From assembly GCA_947568835.1 (NCBI GenBank), contig CANOQG010000001.1, forward strand, positions 620,001 through 684,000: 64,000 bases of DNA, in the 5' to 3' direction. Positions 62,091 through 64,000 of this stretch are shown piece by piece. The notes beneath the pieces were generated by a model, which saw only the letters and a list, made by a program, of their open reading frames with translations, had not been told where the DNA came from and ran no database searches. Both the position numbers and the translations under genes were made by a program. This DNA is from Protonemura montana (taxonomy: Eukaryota > Arthropoda > Insecta > Plecoptera > Nemouridae). Every line of letters starts with the position of its first letter. The first letter of the stretch is position 1.

Positions 62091-63840
62091 GCTAGCTAGA
62101 CGCTCCAGACACTCTGATTCGCTACTTAGACGCTCCAGACACCTTGCCTCGCTACCCAGACACACCAGACACTCTGCCTCGCTAGCTAAACGCTCCAGAC
62201 ACTCTGCCTTGCTACCCAGACCCTCCAGACACTCTGTCTCGCTAGCCATGCGCTCCAGAATTTCTGCCTTGCTACCCAGACGCTCCAGACTATCTGCCAC
62301 GCTAGCCAGTGGCTCCAGACTATCTGCCACGCTAGCCAGAGGCTCCAGACACTCTGCCACGCTTGTTAGACAATCCAGACTTTCTGCCTCGCTAGCCAGG
62401 CGCTCCAGACACTCTGCCTCGCAAGCCAGCCGCTCCAGACACTCTGCCACGCTAGCCAGACGCTCCAGACACTCTGATTCGCTACCCAGACGTTCAAGAC
62501 ACTTTGCCTCGCTCCCAAGACGCTCCAGACACTCTGCCTCGTTAGCCAGGCGCTTCAGAAGCTCTGCCTCGCTAGCCAGGCGCTCCAGACACTCTGCCAT
62601 TCTAGCCAGACGCTCCAGACTATCTGCTACGCTAGCCAGATGCTCCAGACACTCTGCCGCGCTAAATAGACGCTCCAGACACTCTGCCTTGCTACCCAGA
62701 ATCTCCAGACACTCTGCCTCGCTAGCCAGGCGCTCCAGACACTCTGCCTCGCTACCCAGACGCTTTAGACTATCTGCCACGCTAGCCAGTGGCTCCAGAC
62801 ACTCTGCCTCGCTAGCCAGGCACTCCAGACACTCTGGCTCGCTACCCAGACGATCCAGACACTCTGCCTCCCTAGCCAGCCGCTCCAGACACTCTGCCAT
62901 GCTAGCCAGTGATTTCAGACACTCTGCTACGCTAGCTAGACGCTCCAGACACTCTGCCACGCTAGCTAGACGCTCCAGACACTCTGCCTTGCTACTTAGA
63001 CCCTCCAGACACTCTGCCTCGCTAGCCAGGCTTTCCAGACACTCTGCCTCGCTACCCAGACGCTCCAGACTATTTGCCACGCTAGCCAGTGGCTCCAGAC
63101 TATCTGCCACGCCAGCCAGAGGCTGAAGACACTCTGCAATGCTAGCCAGGCGCTCCAGACACTCTGCCTCGCTAGCCAGCCGCTACAGACACTCTGCCAT
63201 GCTAGCCAGACGCTTCAGACACTCTGGCTAGCTACCCAGACTCTCCAGACACTCTGCCTCGCTAGCCAGGCGCTCCAGACACTCTGCCACGCTAGCCAGA
63301 CGCTCCAGACACTCTGATTCGCTACCCAGACGTTCAAGACACTTTGCCTCGCTCCCCAGACGCTCCAGACACTCTGCCTCGTTAGCCAGGCGCTTCAGAA
63401 GCTCTGCCTCGCTAGCCAGGCGCTCCAGACACTCTGCCATTCTAGCCAGACGCTCCAGACTATCTGCTACGCTAGCCAGAGGCTCCAAACACTCTGCCAC
63501 GCTAAATAGACGCTCCAGACACTCTGCCTTGCTACCCAGAATCTCCAGACACTCTGCCTCGCTAGCCAGGCGCTCCAGACACTCTGCCTCGCTACCCAGA
63601 CGCTTTAGACTATCTGCCACGCTAGCCAGTGGCTCCAGACACTCTGCCACGCTAGCTAGACGTTCCAGACACTCTGCCTCGCTACTTAGACGCTCCAGAA
63701 ACTCTGCCTCACTAGCCAGGCACTCCAGACACTCTGGCTCGCTACCCAGACGATCCAGACACTCTGCCTCCCTAGCCAGAGATTTCAGACACTCTTCTAC
63801 GCTAGCCAGACGCTCCAGACACTCTGCCACGCTAGCCAGA
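62091..63840 (+). repeat. 3.9-kb-spaced duplication, right copy (two units shorter)
   Basis: The right copy loses two units near 62800, where GGCTCCAGACACTCTGCC runs into TCGCTAGCCAGGCACTCC. It diverges from the left copy at 63841. Confidence 0.75.
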
Positions 63841-64000
63841 CGCTCCAGGCACTCTGCCTCGCTACTCAGACGCTCCAGACACTCTGCAATGCTAGCCAGA
63901 CGCTCCAGACACTCTGCCACGCTAGCTAGACCCTCCAGACACTCTGCCTCGCTAGCCAGGCGCTCCAGACACTCTGGCTCGCTACCCAGACGCTCCAGAC

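Larger units (their letters stand above)
1..64000 (+). repeat. 30-bp satellite array with higher-order repeat structure, about 2,139 units
   Basis: Every part of the window reads as tandem copies of one 30-bp unit, mostly starting GCTAGCCAG with the core CTCCAGACACTCTGCC at unit positions 13-28. Unit starts stay in register except at 24 marker units of 29 bp, six units of 13 bp, three of 19 bp and one extra 29-bp unit. Summing these lengths accounts for the phase from base 1 to base 64000. Common variation lies at unit positions 4-7 (AGCC, ACCC, ACTT, AGCT, AAAT), 10-13, 15-16, 19, 21-22 and 27-30; positions 8, 14, 17, 18, 23 and 26 rarely change. The common unit has 13 C, 6 G, 7 A and 4 T and about two CpG. 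No unique sequence interrupts it, so no stretch remains in which a normal gene could lie. The array continues past both window edges. Satellite DNA of a eukaryote is the likeliest identity, by inference. Confidence 0.97.
57802..64000 (+). repeat. HOR block 24, marker-free, right end cut by window
   Basis: Opens with the last marker (57802-57830, with CTCTAGAC instead of CTCCAGAC) and then runs 6.2 kb without another, the longest such stretch here. It mixes series from several types: 57831-59300 resembles the 1,859-bp type, 59388-61235 (615 open minus codons) joins parts of the 3,342-bp type, and 62091-63840 repeats 58191-60000 with a 60-bp loss. A TAA variant occurs near 61257. Confidence 0.88.

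Noticed and set aside
688..63920. Dozens of long open frames on both strands as protein-coding genes
   Set aside because: The unit length is a multiple of three and the common unit has no stop in four frames, so long frames arise automatically. Opposite-strand frames overlap almost everywhere, all have low-complexity 10-residue periods, they are broken at markers, truncated units and recurrent nonsense variants, and no unique flanking sequence exists.
1..64000. CRISPR array
   Set aside because: Units are contiguous 30-mers that differ at scattered positions; there are no constant repeats separated by unrelated spacers and no cas genes.
1..64000. TAL-effector, leucine-rich or pentapeptide repeat protein
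   Set aside because: The period is 10 residues, the motif spacing does not match these families, and there are no capping or flanking domains.
1..64000. Telomeric repeat or rDNA spacer
   Set aside because: The unit does not resemble TTAGGG-like motifs, and no rRNA sequence is present.
1..64000. tRNA, ncRNA, promoter or terminator signals
   Set aside because: Any short match would recur thousands of times with the unit; the 4-bp-stem inverted repeat is too weak to call a terminator or structured RNA.

Overview
The whole 64,000-base window is one uninterrupted tandem-repeat array. I find no unique sequence, and no gene, RNA gene, mobile element, CRISPR array or regulatory site that I can support. 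The unit is 30 bp: it usually begins GCTAGCCAG and carries a CTCCAGACACTCTGCC core at unit positions 13-28. About 2,139 units fit in the window, which starts exactly on a unit boundary and ends 20 bases into a unit, so the array runs beyond both edges. Units differ from each other at many positions, and the same ordered series of variants recurs over kilobases. This is a minisatellite/satellite with higher-order repeat (HOR) organisation. A homogenised array of this size suggests a eukaryotic chromosome (centromeric, subtelomeric, sex-chromosome or other heterochromatic satellite). Nothing in the window identifies the species, and that reading is inference.

Layout: a 29-bp variant unit (starting GCTCCCATACGCTCC) occurs 24 times and divides the window into 25 blocks. 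Blocks fall into a few types by length and content: about 2,519 bp (from 3541 and 7409); about 3,342 bp (from 9928, 14349, 18410, 28938, 34278 and 46605, several with internal deletions or insertions); 1,079 bp (from 13270 and 17331); about 2,459 bp (from 21752, 37620, 50157 and 55733); about 1,919/1,859 bp (from 24001, 40079, 41938, 52135 and 53994); and 3,018 bp (from 25920, 31260 and 43587). The last 6.2 kb has no further marker. Above the blocks lie nested tandem duplications with periods of 3,868, 4,421, 1,919, 5,340, about 3,840-3,900 and about 12,327 bp. Size differences between sister blocks are almost always whole multiples of 30 bp, as expected from in-register unequal exchange. Four kinds of out-of-register unit exist: the 29-bp marker, a 13-bp unit (six copies), a 19-bp unit (three copies) and a single 29-bp unit at 51446.

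Coding potential: because 30 is divisible by three, four of the six frames of the common unit lack stop codons, so long open frames appear on both strands by construction. The cleanest is the minus-strand frame with a 10-residue period (V-A-E-C-L-E-R-L-A-S), reaching 637 codons at 23946-25859. It is broken at every 29-bp marker, at the 13- and 19-bp units, and by several recurrent nonsense variants. I do not call genes. Whether this frame was ever translated is left as an open, low-probability question. The value of the window lies in the repeat's architecture and the order of events readable from shared variants.
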